This document shows positions 28,918 to 38,122 of a DNA stretch of 61,933 nt, piece by piece. Every line of letters starts with the position of its first letter. Position 1 is the stretch's first letter. A model generated the notes under the pieces. It saw only the letters and a program-made list of their open reading frames with translations, searched no databases and was not told where the DNA came from. The DNA comes from Helicobacteraceae bacterium. Its GTDB lineage: Bacteria > Campylobacterota > Campylobacteria > Campylobacterales > Sulfurimonadaceae. The position numbers and the translations under genes were made by a program. Location: NCBI GenBank assembly GCA_015493495.1, contig WGDB01000114.1, positions 1 to 61,933 on the forward strand, given 5' to 3'.

Positions 28918-30117
28918 TTACTTAATGATTGTAGCAACAACACCTGCACCAACTGTACGTCCACCTTCACGGATAGCGAAACGAGTTCCCTCTTCCATTG
29001 CAATCGGAGCGATAAGTTCAGCAGTGATACTAACGTTGTCACCTGGCATAACCATCTCAGTACCTTCTGGTAGAGTGATCGCACCTGTAACGTCAGTTGT
29101 ACGTACGTAGAACTGTGGACGGTAGTTAGAGAAGAATGGTGTGTGACGACCACCCTCATCTTTACTTAGTACATAGATCTCAGCAGTAAATGTTGTGTGA
29201 GGAGTGATCGTACCTGGCTTACAAAGAACCTGACCACGCTCAACTGCTTCTTTATCGATACCACGAAGAAGAACACCACAGTTATCACCTGCAACACCAC
29301 AGTCCATCTCTTTACGGAACATCTCAACACCAGTTACAGTAGTAGACTGAGTATCTTTGATTCCAACGATTTCAATGTTTTCACCAACACAAACCTGACC
29401 ACGTTCAACACGACCAGTTACAACTGTACCACGACCAGAGATTGAGAATACATCCTCAACTGGCATTAGGAAGTCTTTGTCTGTTTCACGCTCTGGCTCT
29501 GGGATGTACTCATCAACAGTTTTCATTAGTTCAATGATCTTGTCAGCCCATGGCCCAAGAGCACCAGCTTTTGCTTCTTCTAGTGCTTGGTATGCAGAAC
29601 CAGCAGTAATAGGAGTGTCATCACCTGGGAACTCATATACGTCTAGTAGTTCACGGATTTCCATCTCTACCAGTTCTAGAAGCTCTTCATCATCAACAAG
29701 GTCTTCTTTGTTCATGAATACAACGATATATGGAACACCAACCTGCTTAGAAAGAAGGATGTGCTCACGTGTTTGTGGCATTGGGCCATCCGCTGCAGAA
29801 ACAACAAGAATTGCACCGTCCATCTGAGCAGCACCAGTAATCATGTTCTTAACATAATCGGCGTGACCTGGACAGTCAACGTGAGCGTAGTGACGGATAT
29901 CTGTCTCATACTCAACGTGTGAAGTAGCGATCGTGATTCCACGCTCGCGCTCTTCTGGTGCATTATCGATCATGTCATAATCCATGAATTTTGCATCATT
30001 TTTAACTGCAAGTACTGCTGTAATTGCTGCTGTCAATGTAGTTTTACCGTGGTCAACGTGACCGATAGTACCGATGTTAACGTGCGGTTTCGTACGTTCG
30101 AATTTTTCTTTAGCCAT
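28918..30117 (-). CDS. tuf: Elongation factor Tu
   Basis: [35 protein letters not shown]; start trimmed from ORF. Confidence 0.98.
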   Translation of the reverse strand: MAKEKFERTKPHVNIGTIGHVDHGKTTLTAAITAVLAVKNDAKFMDYDMIDNAPEERERGITIATSHVEYETDIRHYAHVDCPGHADYVKNMITGAAQMDGAILVVSAADGPMPQTREHILLSKQVGVPYIVVFMNKEDLVDDEELLELVEMEIRELLDVYEFPGDDTPITAGSAYQALEEAKAGALGPWADKIIELMKTVDEYIPEPERETDKDFLMPVEDVFSISGRGTVVTGRVERGQVCVGENIEIVGIKDTQSTTVTGVEMFRKEMDCGVAGDNCGVLLRGIDKEAVERGQVLCKPGTITPHTTFTAEIYVLSKDEGGRHTPFFSNYRPQFYVRTTDVTGAITLPEGTEMVMPGDNVSITAELIAPIAMEEGTRFAIREGGRTVGAGVVATIIK

Positions 30118-30226
30118 AAGAATCTCCTGCTTGTTAGTTAAATTGAAATGGAATTGTACCCAAAAACTATTCATTTATTGCTTATAATTTTAAAATTTCG
30201 CAAAAATCATATTTTAATGTCTTAAA

Positions 30227-30301
<75 letters not shown>

Positions 30302-30458
30302 ATAAAGAACACAAACATTAAAAATTATACACCAAAGCAATAAGTGCATAGTTTTTTAGTACATAGTATAGTGTTGAAAGAATTAGCAATTAGATGAAAA
30401 TAAGTAGAAGTATAAAGTTATTGTACTTCAGCTCCCAGAAGGATAATACAGTTCTCAA

Positions 30459-30535
30459 TGGAGCGGGTGAAGGGACTCGAACCCTCGACCCTCAGCTTGG
30501 AAGGCTGACGCTCTAGCCAACTGAGCTACGCCCGC
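30459..30535 (-). tRNA. tRNA-Gly (TCC)
   Basis: GCGGGCGTAGCTCAGTTGGCTAGAGCGTCAGCCTTCCAAGCTGAGGGTCGAGGGTTCGAGTCCCTTCACCCGCTCCA. Confidence 0.95.
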
Positions 30536-30546
30536 GTCATCATTGA

Positions 30547-30631
30547 TGGTGGTGAGAAGAGGAGTCGAACCTCTGAACCCATAGGGAGCAGATTTACAGT
30601 CTGCCGTCGTTGGCCACTTGACTATCTCACC
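30547..30631 (-). tRNA. tRNA-Tyr (GTA), long variable arm
   Basis: GGTGAGATAGTCAAGTGGCCAACGACGGCAGACTGTAAATCTGCTCCCTATGGGTTCAGAGG...TCTCACCACCA. Confidence 0.95.
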
Positions 30632-30684
30632 ATCGTTTGTTGTATTGATCTGGTCTAACACTGTTTCTAATATTCGAAATCAAA

Positions 30685-30761
30685 TGGTGCCGACACGAGG
30701 ATTTGAACCCCGGGCCTGCTGATTACAAATCAGCTGCTCTAGCCAACTGAGCTATGTCGGC
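30685..30761 (-). tRNA. tRNA-Thr (TGT)
   Basis: GCCGACATAGCTCAGTTGGCTAGAGCAGCTGATTTGTAATCAGCAGGCCCGGGGTTCAAATCCTCGTGTCGGCACCA. Confidence 0.95.
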
Positions 30762-30779
30762 ATCTGAAATCGAGCTGCA

Positions 30780-30808
30780 ATTATAGGGACTTTTGTTTTC
30801 AATGTCAA
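30780..30808 (-). promoter_or_regulatory. Consensus sigma70 promoter TTGACA-17-TATAAT for the tRNA-tuf operon
   Basis: Minus strand: TTGACA TTGAAAACAAAAGTCCC TATAAT, about 20 nt upstream of tRNA-Thr. Confidence 0.8.
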
Positions 30809-30819
30809 GGGTTTTTCAA

Positions 30820-31599
30820 TTAAAAGTGAATTTTCTTTCCATCTTCTAATATCTCCACCTCCCAAACCCCCTGTTTTTGGGCTATCTCTTCTATTATACT
30901 TTTTTTATAAAGTGGCTTAATATGGTTGATTTTTAATTGCAAGCCCAACGTTTCTATACTTTTCAGTCCTGAGAAAAGGAGCTTAGGTGTTAAATGTTTA
31001 CTAATTATTGCCAATTTCTCCATTTCTGAAGGAAATGAGCACTCGATGACAAGTGTAGATATACTTTTATCACTTTTCACAAGACGTTCAACACAAGATA
31101 GATCATATGTATCTGCTGTGATCAACACACTTGAACTGTTTTTCTTAACGACATATCCACAACTTGGCACAGTATGATCTGTCTCAAATGCATATATTGA
31201 AGTTGTCTCATCAAGTCTATAAACTTCTCCAATATCTATAGGTTTACAGACCATAGCCATTTTATTGCTGTCGGTCAGTTTTATTTTAGTAAAATCCGGC
31301 CATATGATGTCATTGATAAAGTGTTTTTGTACGGCTTCTAAAGTCTCAGGAAGTCCTCTGACTACTAAGGTCTCTACACGTTTCTCAAAATAACTGTCCA
31401 GGATATAGGCAATGTCGAGTATATGATCTAAATGTGAGTGTGTCAACCAAATGGTCTCTATCTTAGCCACATCTTTTTTAAGAGGGTGCAACAAGTTACC
31501 GGCATCTATGACATTTTGGGCATTTATGTAAAAGGCACTGGTACCACCTTCTAATCCTTTAGTACCATTACTCCCCAATATTGTGATCTCATTCTCCAT
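30820..31599 (-). CDS. Class II 3',5'-cyclic-nucleotide phosphodiesterase (metallo-beta-lactamase fold)
   Basis: TSAFYINAQNVIDAGNLLHPL, IWLTHSHLDHILDIAYILDSYF, TDHTVPSCGYVV, VIECSFPSE: PDEase_II-type motifs. Confidence 0.8.
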   Translation of the reverse strand: MENEITILGSNGTKGLEGGTSAFYINAQNVIDAGNLLHPLKKDVAKIETIWLTHSHLDHILDIAYILDSYFEKRVETLVVRGLPETLEAVQKHFINDIIWPDFTKIKLTDSNKMAMVCKPIDIGEVYRLDETTSIYAFETDHTVPSCGYVVKKNSSSVLITADTYDLSCVERLVKSDKSISTLVIECSFPSEMEKLAIISKHLTPKLLFSGLKSIETLGLQLKINHIKPLYKKSIIEEIAQKQGVWEVEILEDGKKIHF

Positions 31600-32701
31600 G
31601 ATAGGTATCTTTAAATTGTGCTCTTATCTCTAGGAACTTATCGATATTTTCAAAAAAGAGATCGATCAATTTAGGATCAAAGTGTTCTCCCCTCTCTTCT
31701 CTGAAAAGTTTAAATATACGTTCATCATCCCATGCCTTTTTATAGACACGGTCTGAACCCAAGGCATCAAACACATCGGCCAAAGCTGTAATACGACCAT
31801 AAATATGAATCTCTTCACCTTTAAGCTGGTTAGGGTAACCCGTGCCGTTATACTTCTCATGATGTTGATAGGCCACGATAGATGCTGCTTTAAGCAGTGT
31901 GCGTTCAGAACCTTTTAAAATGTTGTAGCCCAACTCTGCATGGGTGTCCATAATACGACGTTCTTCTTCATTGAAGCGTCCTGGCTTGTTTAAAACAGCA
32001 TCTGGAATAGCGATCTTACCCAAGTCATGCATAGGAGAGGCATCTTTTAAAATATTACACTCCTCTTTACTCAGACCATACAGTTCTGCTAAAAGACGTG
32101 AATACTCTGCCACACGTTTAACATGATTGCCAGTCTCTTTGGAACGGCTCTCACCTGTAACACCCATGATGTATACCAGTTCTCTTTGTGTTGCATCTAT
32201 CTCTTGAAGTAACAGAGAGGACTCTATGCTCTCTGCTACATAGGTGGAAGCCAACATAAGATGTTTAAGATCCTCTTTACTGAAACCATTTTTACCTTTT
32301 TTATTAATCACCTGAATGGCACCAACCACTTCATCATTTGAATTATGTACAGGAATCACCATCATAGTCGATGTTTTGTAACCGGTCTCATCATCCACAT
32401 CTCGATTAAAACTCTGATGTGAATAGACGTCATTAATGATCTTTGACTTTCCTTCTCTGATAGCTTCACCGACTATACCACTGTAAGCAGGTATTATAAT
32501 AGAGTCTACCCCATCTGCGACTTTAGTCCGTAGCGTTTTGTTTTCTTGATCTAAAAGCCAAACACTACAGCGGTCTGCCTTGACAATATCTCGCCCCATC
32601 TCTGCCACCTGCGGCAGCAAACGATCAGGGTCGTGTATAGAGGCTATCTTCGTTACATGTTTAAAAATCAATGCTAACAGTTCGTCTGCTTTATGGCCCA
32701 T
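31589..32701 (-). CDS. GAF domain - HD-GYP phosphohydrolase (putative c-di-GMP phosphodiesterase)
   Basis: GAF: INDVYSHQSFNRDVDDETGYKTSTMMVIPV...GAIQVINKKGKNGFSKED; HD: MHDLGKIAIPD; GYP: HHEKYNGTGYP. Confidence 0.9.
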   Translation of the reverse strand: MGHKADELLALIFKHVTKIASIHDPDRLLPQVAEMGRDIVKADRCSVWLLDQENKTLRTKVADGVDSIIIPAYSGIVGEAIREGKSKIINDVYSHQSFNRDVDDETGYKTSTMMVIPVHNSNDEVVGAIQVINKKGKNGFSKEDLKHLMLASTYVAESIESSLLLQEIDATQRELVYIMGVTGESRSKETGNHVKRVAEYSRLLAELYGLSKEECNILKDASPMHDLGKIAIPDAVLNKPGRFNEEERRIMDTHAELGYNILKGSERTLLKAASIVAYQHHEKYNGTGYPNQLKGEEIHIYGRITALADVFDALGSDRVYKKAWDDERIFKLFREERGEHFDPKLIDLFFENIDKFLEIRAQFKDTYHGE

Positions 32702-32915
32702 CTCGACTCCTTGGTCATCTAACTCATAATCTTATCTTTAAAGTGTAACAAATTTTCCCCTATATTGTGCGAAAACACCTTAAGCTTCTAATATTTTACT
32801 TTTTCAATGTAGCAAAGTGTCTATATAGTATTATTAATAACTATAATAGATCTTTCTAAAAGCCCTAGTCATCCACTAAAGTATTTTAGATCTCTATACC
32901 ATTTAAGGATTCACT

Positions 32916-33800
32916 ATGCGATACCTATTAATGACAGCTTTTCTATTTTTGTCTTTACAAGCGAGTACAGGTTTTATCTCTGCAGAACAACTACAAAAAA
33001 AGCTTTTTGACAAAAAACTTATCCTTGTTGATGTAGGAAATCGCGCAGATTATGATGCGGGACATATACCTAACGCTATGCGAAGCGAGATCTCAGCATG
33101 GCGTCAACCCATTGAACTGCATCAAGAGATGCGCTCCAGTGCAGATATACAAGAAGAGATGCAACGCCTTGGCATTAACAAAGACTCTCAAGTTGTTATC
33201 TATGGTCATAATAATAAAAAAGAGGCCCTCAAATCGAGCTATATGGCCTTAGCGATGATTACCCATGGGCTTAAAGACGTTACCATTTTGAATGGAGCCT
33301 ATGGAGAGTGGGAAGATGATGAAGACCGTCCTATCTCTAAAAAACTTACTGAAAACCCTAAAGGTAACTTTACTGCAAAATTCATACCAGGTATCCTTGT
33401 TAATATGCAATATGTCAAAGCCCATATAGGTAAAGTCCCAATGTTAGAAGCACGCCCTGCTGTTTTTTATTATGGAACCTTAAGAAGCAGTGGAGTCAAG
33501 CGTATTGGTCACATCCCTAAAGCCATGAGCAGTTTTTGGAAAGACAAGTTTGAGATCGATGGCACCCTTAAAGAGGAGGAAGTCCTTAAAGAGATCATTA
33601 TCGATGGCTATGCTCTTGACAAGACTAAAGAGGTCATTCTCTACTGCACAGGTGGATTAGAAGCTTCTATGAACTGGTTTATACTCTCTCAACATATGCA
33701 CTTTAAAGATGCAAAAATCTACGATGCCTCTTTACGTGAGTGGGCAAACAAAGACAACACCCCACTCGTTCGTTACAAGTGGGAGACCTTTGGGTACTAA
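32916..33800 (+). CDS. Exported two-domain rhodanese / thiosulfate sulfurtransferase
   Basis: VDVGNRADYDAGHIPNAMRSEI; second-domain active-site loop LYCTGG; signal peptide. Confidence 0.85.
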   Translation: MRYLLMTAFLFLSLQASTGFISAEQLQKKLFDKKLILVDVGNRADYDAGHIPNAMRSEISAWRQPIELHQEMRSSADIQEEMQRLGINKDSQVVIYGHNNKKEALKSSYMALAMITHGLKDVTILNGAYGEWEDDEDRPISKKLTENPKGNFTAKFIPGILVNMQYVKAHIGKVPMLEARPAVFYYGTLRSSGVKRIGHIPKAMSSFWKDKFEIDGTLKEEEVLKEIIIDGYALDKTKEVILYCTGGLEASMNWFILSQHMHFKDAKIYDASLREWANKDNTPLVRYKWETFGY

Positions 33801-36248
33801 ATGAAACGCACCACCAACTTCTTCCAAGCTATTGCTCTTTTTATCTTGTTGGGTTTTATACCCGCAAGTTTTTTCCTGCCCAACGGTACTGCCATTATAT
33901 GGACTGTTGCTATCCCTTTGATCCCCCTTACTATCGTAGTCATAGGCTACAACCGTTGGCGACAACTCTGCCCCTTAGCCTGGATCGCAGCAGTGGGTCA
34001 ATTCCTCCACTGGATCCCAAAACGTAAAGTCTCTGTCTGGTTTGAGAAGAACTATTACTATTTTCAATTTACTCTTCTTTTTACTGCCTTTTGTGCCCGT
34101 CTGCTTTTACTAAACTTTAATGGAACCTATCTCGCACTTTTTTTACTCTTTGTGGCCCTCTCGGCGTTTATAACCAACCTCATTTTTGCCGGTAAGACAT
34201 GGTGTAACTTCTTCTGTCCCGTAGGTGTTGTAGAGAAGATCTACTGTGGCTCCAATGCCCTGCTGAGTGAACAGACTTCAGCTTGCAGTAGTTGTGTCGC
34301 CTGTAAAAGCAACTGTCCCGATATCGACCTGGAAAAAGGATATTGGAAAGAGAACAGTGACCGTTCTAAACGTACCGTCTTTTATGCCTTTGCAGGACTG
34401 GTCTTTGGTTTTTATGCTTACTACTACGCTATCAGTGGGACTTGGACCTACTATTTTGATGGGGGTTGGTCATGTGCCAACTCTGCCTACACAAGTCTCT
34501 TTGCACCCGGATTCTTTTTTCTTCCGATCGTTCCAAAGATTGTTGCCGTACCGCTGACCTTGATCTTTTTCTCTGTTTTAAGTTACCTGTTTTTTGTACA
34601 GATCGAGAAGCTCATTCCCCATCTCAAATGGGCCAAACATAAAGATGCTGCTACGATCGAGCATATTGTGAAGTCTATTGCCGCCTTTGTCGCATTTAAT
34701 ATCTTCTATATCTTTGCAGGTGCACCCACCTTCGTCTACTACCCAACACTCTACGCCCTCTTGCACTTTATAGTGATCGTTGTCTCGTCTGTTATGTTGT
34801 GGAAGGAGATCTTTAGAGAAGAGCGTTTCTATCTTCAAGAGCGTTTTGCCCTCAAAATTTTGAAGAAATGGAAAGGACCGGGACAGGCACCGACCAACCT
34901 AAAAGAGATCTACTACACCTATGCCAACCAGCAAGAGAACCAACAGGACAAACTAGACCTTTATAAAGAGACAGTTTTAGAGATGTTAAGCGATGGAACC
35001 CTCTCCAAAGAGGACTTTACCCTGCTTGACAAGATCCGTGAGCAGTTGGGTCTTAGTGAAAGTGAACATAACAAGGTACTGCGTTCGATCAAACAGGACA
35101 ACAGTGAACTCTTCGACAAAGAGCATGCCCTCTCCTCAGAAAAGATCTACCAACTTAAGATCTATAAAGAGCATCTCTATGAACTACTGGCTCAGGATAC
35201 CCATGCAGACGAAATACGCAAGATCCAACTCCGTTTTCATATTAGTGATGAAGAACATCAAAAGATCTATGACGAGTTGGTCTATGGAGATAACGACCTC
35301 GAAGAGCGTGTTGCAAGCAAGTTTAAACAGCTCAAACAGAGTGCCCGCCTTATCGCGGCACTTACTTTTTACCAAGAACAAAAAAGTTCCTCGTATCTTC
35401 TCTTTTGTCTGTGTAACAGTTTTGAAAAGAAGTTTAAAAAACTCAGCAATACACTTGCCCTGCTCTCACCTCAAGACAGTGAACTGCTTTTAAACCTCAA
35501 CAAAAATGTTCACCTCTATTTTGAAAAAAATGCCAATGAACATGTAGAGATTCCATTTTCAACCCTAATCGCCTCACAGTACAACCATGATCTCAAACAG
35601 ATCATCGACATCTTACAAGATGCTATTATGTACGACACAGAACGTCTCAACCTCCTCATACGTGAGCATCTCGCTTATCAAGAAGAGGAGTTGACCACTG
35701 CGATACTTTACTATTTCTATGAACATAAGTTATATAACATCATTGATTATAGGAGCTACACTAAAAATGAATGCACACTTATCTCAGAAATCACACGGAC
35801 GATTAAAGAGAAAAGCCGTTCCATCACCAATATTGAGATTATGGCCTATCTTCACCGTGTACCTATCTTCAGTACATTGGGCTCAGAGGAGCTCTACCAA
35901 CTGGCCAAAAAAACTAAACGTATGAGCTTTAGAGGCAACAACACCATTGTCAGACAAGGGGACAGTGGAGACTCTTTTTATATCATTACTGAAGGAAATG
36001 CTGATGTCACCATAGAGAAAAATGGTGAGAGCACATATCTGGCTACCCTTTCAAGCGGAGACTACATCGGTGAAGTCAGTATTGTCTCCAACACCAAACG
36101 TACCGCAACTGTAACAACTCAAGGAGTGGTGAACGTACTGCAACTCTCCTCCAAAGCATTTGATGAACTACTCAACCGTCATCCGCATCTGGCACTACGT
36201 ATTATGAAAGATATAACATCCCGTCTTTTGGAACAAAATAGTATTTAA
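33801..36248 (+). CDS. Membrane polyferredoxin (NapH/NosR-like) fused to helical region and C-terminal cyclic-nucleotide-binding domain
   Basis: CNFFCPVG; CSSCVACKSNCP 4Fe-4S motif; multiple TMs; C-terminal FRGNNTIVRQGDSGDSFYIITEGNADV..GDYIGEVSIVSNTKRTATVTT. Confidence 0.88.
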   Translation: MKRTTNFFQAIALFILLGFIPASFFLPNGTAIIWTVAIPLIPLTIVVIGYNRWRQLCPLAWIAAVGQFLHWIPKRKVSVWFEKNYYYFQFTLLFTAFCARLLLLNFNGTYLALFLLFVALSAFITNLIFAGKTWCNFFCPVGVVEKIYCGSNALLSEQTSACSSCVACKSNCPDIDLEKGYWKENSDRSKRTVFYAFAGLVFGFYAYYYAISGTWTYYFDGGWSCANSAYTSLFAPGFFFLPIVPKIVAVPLTLIFFSVLSYLFFVQIEKLIPHLKWAKHKDAATIEHIVKSIAAFVAFNIFYIFAGAPTFVYYPTLYALLHFIVIVVSSVMLWKEIFREERFYLQERFALKILKKWKGPGQAPTNLKEIYYTYANQQENQQDKLDLYKETVLEMLSDGTLSKEDFTLLDKIREQLGLSESEHNKVLRSIKQDNSELFDKEHALSSEKIYQLKIYKEHLYELLAQDTHADEIRKIQLRFHISDEEHQKIYDELVYGDNDLEERVASKFKQLKQSARLIAALTFYQEQKSSSYLLFCLCNSFEKKFKKLSNTLALLSPQDSELLLNLNKNVHLYFEKNANEHVEIPFSTLIASQYNHDLKQIIDILQDAIMYDTERLNLLIREHLAYQEEELTTAILYYFYEHKLYNIIDYRSYTKNECTLISEITRTIKEKSRSITNIEIMAYLHRVPIFSTLGSEELYQLAKKTKRMSFRGNNTIVRQGDSGDSFYIITEGNADVTIEKNGESTYLATLSSGDYIGEVSIVSNTKRTATVTTQGVVNVLQLSSKAFDELLNRHPHLALRIMKDITSRLLEQNSI

Positions 36249-36293
36249 TATACTTGACATATTTTTAAATAAAACTATCCATGGTTGAGTATA

Positions 36294-36311
36294 AACACTT
36301 AAAAGAGTGTT
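36294..36311. promoter_or_regulatory. Palindrome AACACT-N6-AGTGTT upstream of first envelope cassette
   Basis: Perfect 6-bp half-sites with N6 spacer. Confidence 0.3.
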
Positions 36312-36388
36312 AGTATCTACATTTTAAAGAGATTACTCTATAATGTATTTAGATATAAAATAACTGATTAAAATAAAAAAGGGTTATC

Positions 36389-38122
36389 ATGAAGTTTTTG
36401 AGTCTAATTTTGTTCATTTTTCTACTGTTTTCAGGGTGTAGCGAGTCTAATAATAGCAGTGATACACAAGGGAGAGAGGCACCTTTTAGTGTCACACTCT
36501 CTCCCTCACTAGCCCCCGCGACTTACACAACTATTCCTGTAAATTCAAAACTTCTTTTAGATGTCTCTACAGCTTTGGATTCAGCTACTGTAAACAACAG
36601 CTCCGTCTACATCCAAGATATGACAGGGCAGCGACATATAACTGATGTCACACTGGTAAGTAACCAGATCGTCTTACAGCCCAAGGTCTATTTTACAGAA
36701 AACACTACTTATGAGATCATAGTCACAACGGATGTTCATACTGCGGCAGGTGAGAGTCTCAATCGTAAGGCTATCATCTCTTTTACTTCTGGACCAACAA
36801 TTGACAGCACATCACCAACCTTAATGATTACCTTGCCTTCAGGATTTGACAATCCAGAACCATTTGGTATTATCTATTTTCAATTCAGTGAGCCACTCTC
36901 TCCTCTTTTGGACCCAACACTCTTTCGTATTTACGATAACAATGGAGATGTATTAGGAACAACCAAGTTTTCAGGTGCACTGATCTCATTTACTCCTGAG
37001 AGTAACCTGACGTTTAATAAGCAATACTTTGTAGAACTCAACACCAGCAGTATTACCGATCTCTCCAGTAATCCATATAATGGTCCTATTCTCGAAGACT
37101 TTAACTTTACAGTAACATCACTAAGTAACGCAAAGCCTATCGCCACATATAGTGAGACGAGCCAAACCTTTTCTACAAACACTAAGGTCAATACTATTTT
37201 TGCTTTAAGCCCAATAGTTTCAGATGGAAACACCACAACTGAACTCTTTTTAGGTACAGAAGATGGTCTTAAAATCATATCATTTGACCTCAACGATACA
37301 AATTTCTCACACTCTACCTTCACCTATACAGCAGGGCTATCACTTTCTGAAGTTGGCATCGTTTATGACATGGAACTCAATGCAAGTACTGATAGAGCCT
37401 ATTTAGCGACATCTCAAGGTGCTTATATAGTTGATATTAATGACACAAGTAACCCTAGCATCATCAACAGCTACAAAACAGTTGATACAGACAACCACGC
37501 TGTACCTGTATATGGTCTTGATGCAAGCAACACCCACCTCTATCTCGCAGCAACAACACTTGGTATTTATGATCTTAACATTAGTTTTGAATCAGATATC
37601 AGTGTACTTTTTTCTGCTGACACTAATGGCACAGCATTTGACATTGTCGATAATGCAGGGACACTCTTCGTCAGTGATTACAACAAGAACCTGCAACACT
37701 TTGATCTCAATGGAAATCTCCAGGCACCATTAACACCCGGTATATTGGGTACAACACACAACATCATTAGTTATTTTGACAATGGAAATGCTGTCAATGT
37801 CTCTATGGTTGCTGCAGGTATTCGCGGTTTGGGTTATATTGACACCTATCTTGGTTCTCAGGTAGGTACTCTTGCTACACCATCATACACTTCACAGTTA
37901 AGACGCAACGCTTTTGCACCAGATCGCTCATTTGCAGTGCTTAAAGATTTGGGTATTGTCTATTTCTCTCCACTTCAATATTCATCTATAACAATCAATC
38001 AATACCAGTTACTGCCATATGATATCACCTCAGCAGGATATACTGCCTATGAAGCACAAGACCTGAGTATAAACTTTGCAGCAGACACTAATGGTACAAT
38101 TCATGCCTACTATGTTCCTTAA
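36389..38122 (+). CDS. Lipoprotein with Ig-like (Big_5/SbsA) domains and propeller-like C-terminus (cassette copy 1)
   Basis: Lipobox LFSGC; PVNSKLLLDVSTALDSATVNNSSVYI.., IIYFQFSEPLSPLLDPTLFRIYD Ig-like repeats; LVIVD-like ..AYIVDINDTSNPSIINSY. Confidence 0.75.
   Translation: MKFLSLILFIFLLFSGCSESNNSSDTQGREAPFSVTLSPSLAPATYTTIPVNSKLLLDVSTALDSATVNNSSVYIQDMTGQRHITDVTLVSNQIVLQPKVYFTENTTYEIIVTTDVHTAAGESLNRKAIISFTSGPTIDSTSPTLMITLPSGFDNPEPFGIIYFQFSEPLSPLLDPTLFRIYDNNGDVLGTTKFSGALISFTPESNLTFNKQYFVELNTSSITDLSSNPYNGPILEDFNFTVTSLSNAKPIATYSETSQTFSTNTKVNTIFALSPIVSDGNTTTELFLGTEDGLKIISFDLNDTNFSHSTFTYTAGLSLSEVGIVYDMELNASTDRAYLATSQGAYIVDINDTSNPSIINSYKTVDTDNHAVPVYGLDASNTHLYLAATTLGIYDLNISFESDISVLFSADTNGTAFDIVDNAGTLFVSDYNKNLQHFDLNGNLQAPLTPGILGTTHNIISYFDNGNAVNVSMVAAGIRGLGYIDTYLGSQVGTLATPSYTSQLRRNAFAPDRSFAVLKDLGIVYFSPLQYSSITINQYQLLPYDITSAGYTAYEAQDLSINFAADTNGTIHAYYVP

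Noticed and set aside
30455-30661. 68-aa minus ORF over tRNA genes
   Set aside because: Translation of tRNA-Gly and tRNA-Tyr sequence (VAQLARASAFQAEGRGFESLHP is a classic spurious tRNA ORF).
32916-33800. Rhodanese as a catalytically dead protein
   Set aside because: The first domain lacks the loop Cys, but the second domain retains LYCTGG, as in normal two-domain sulfurtransferases.
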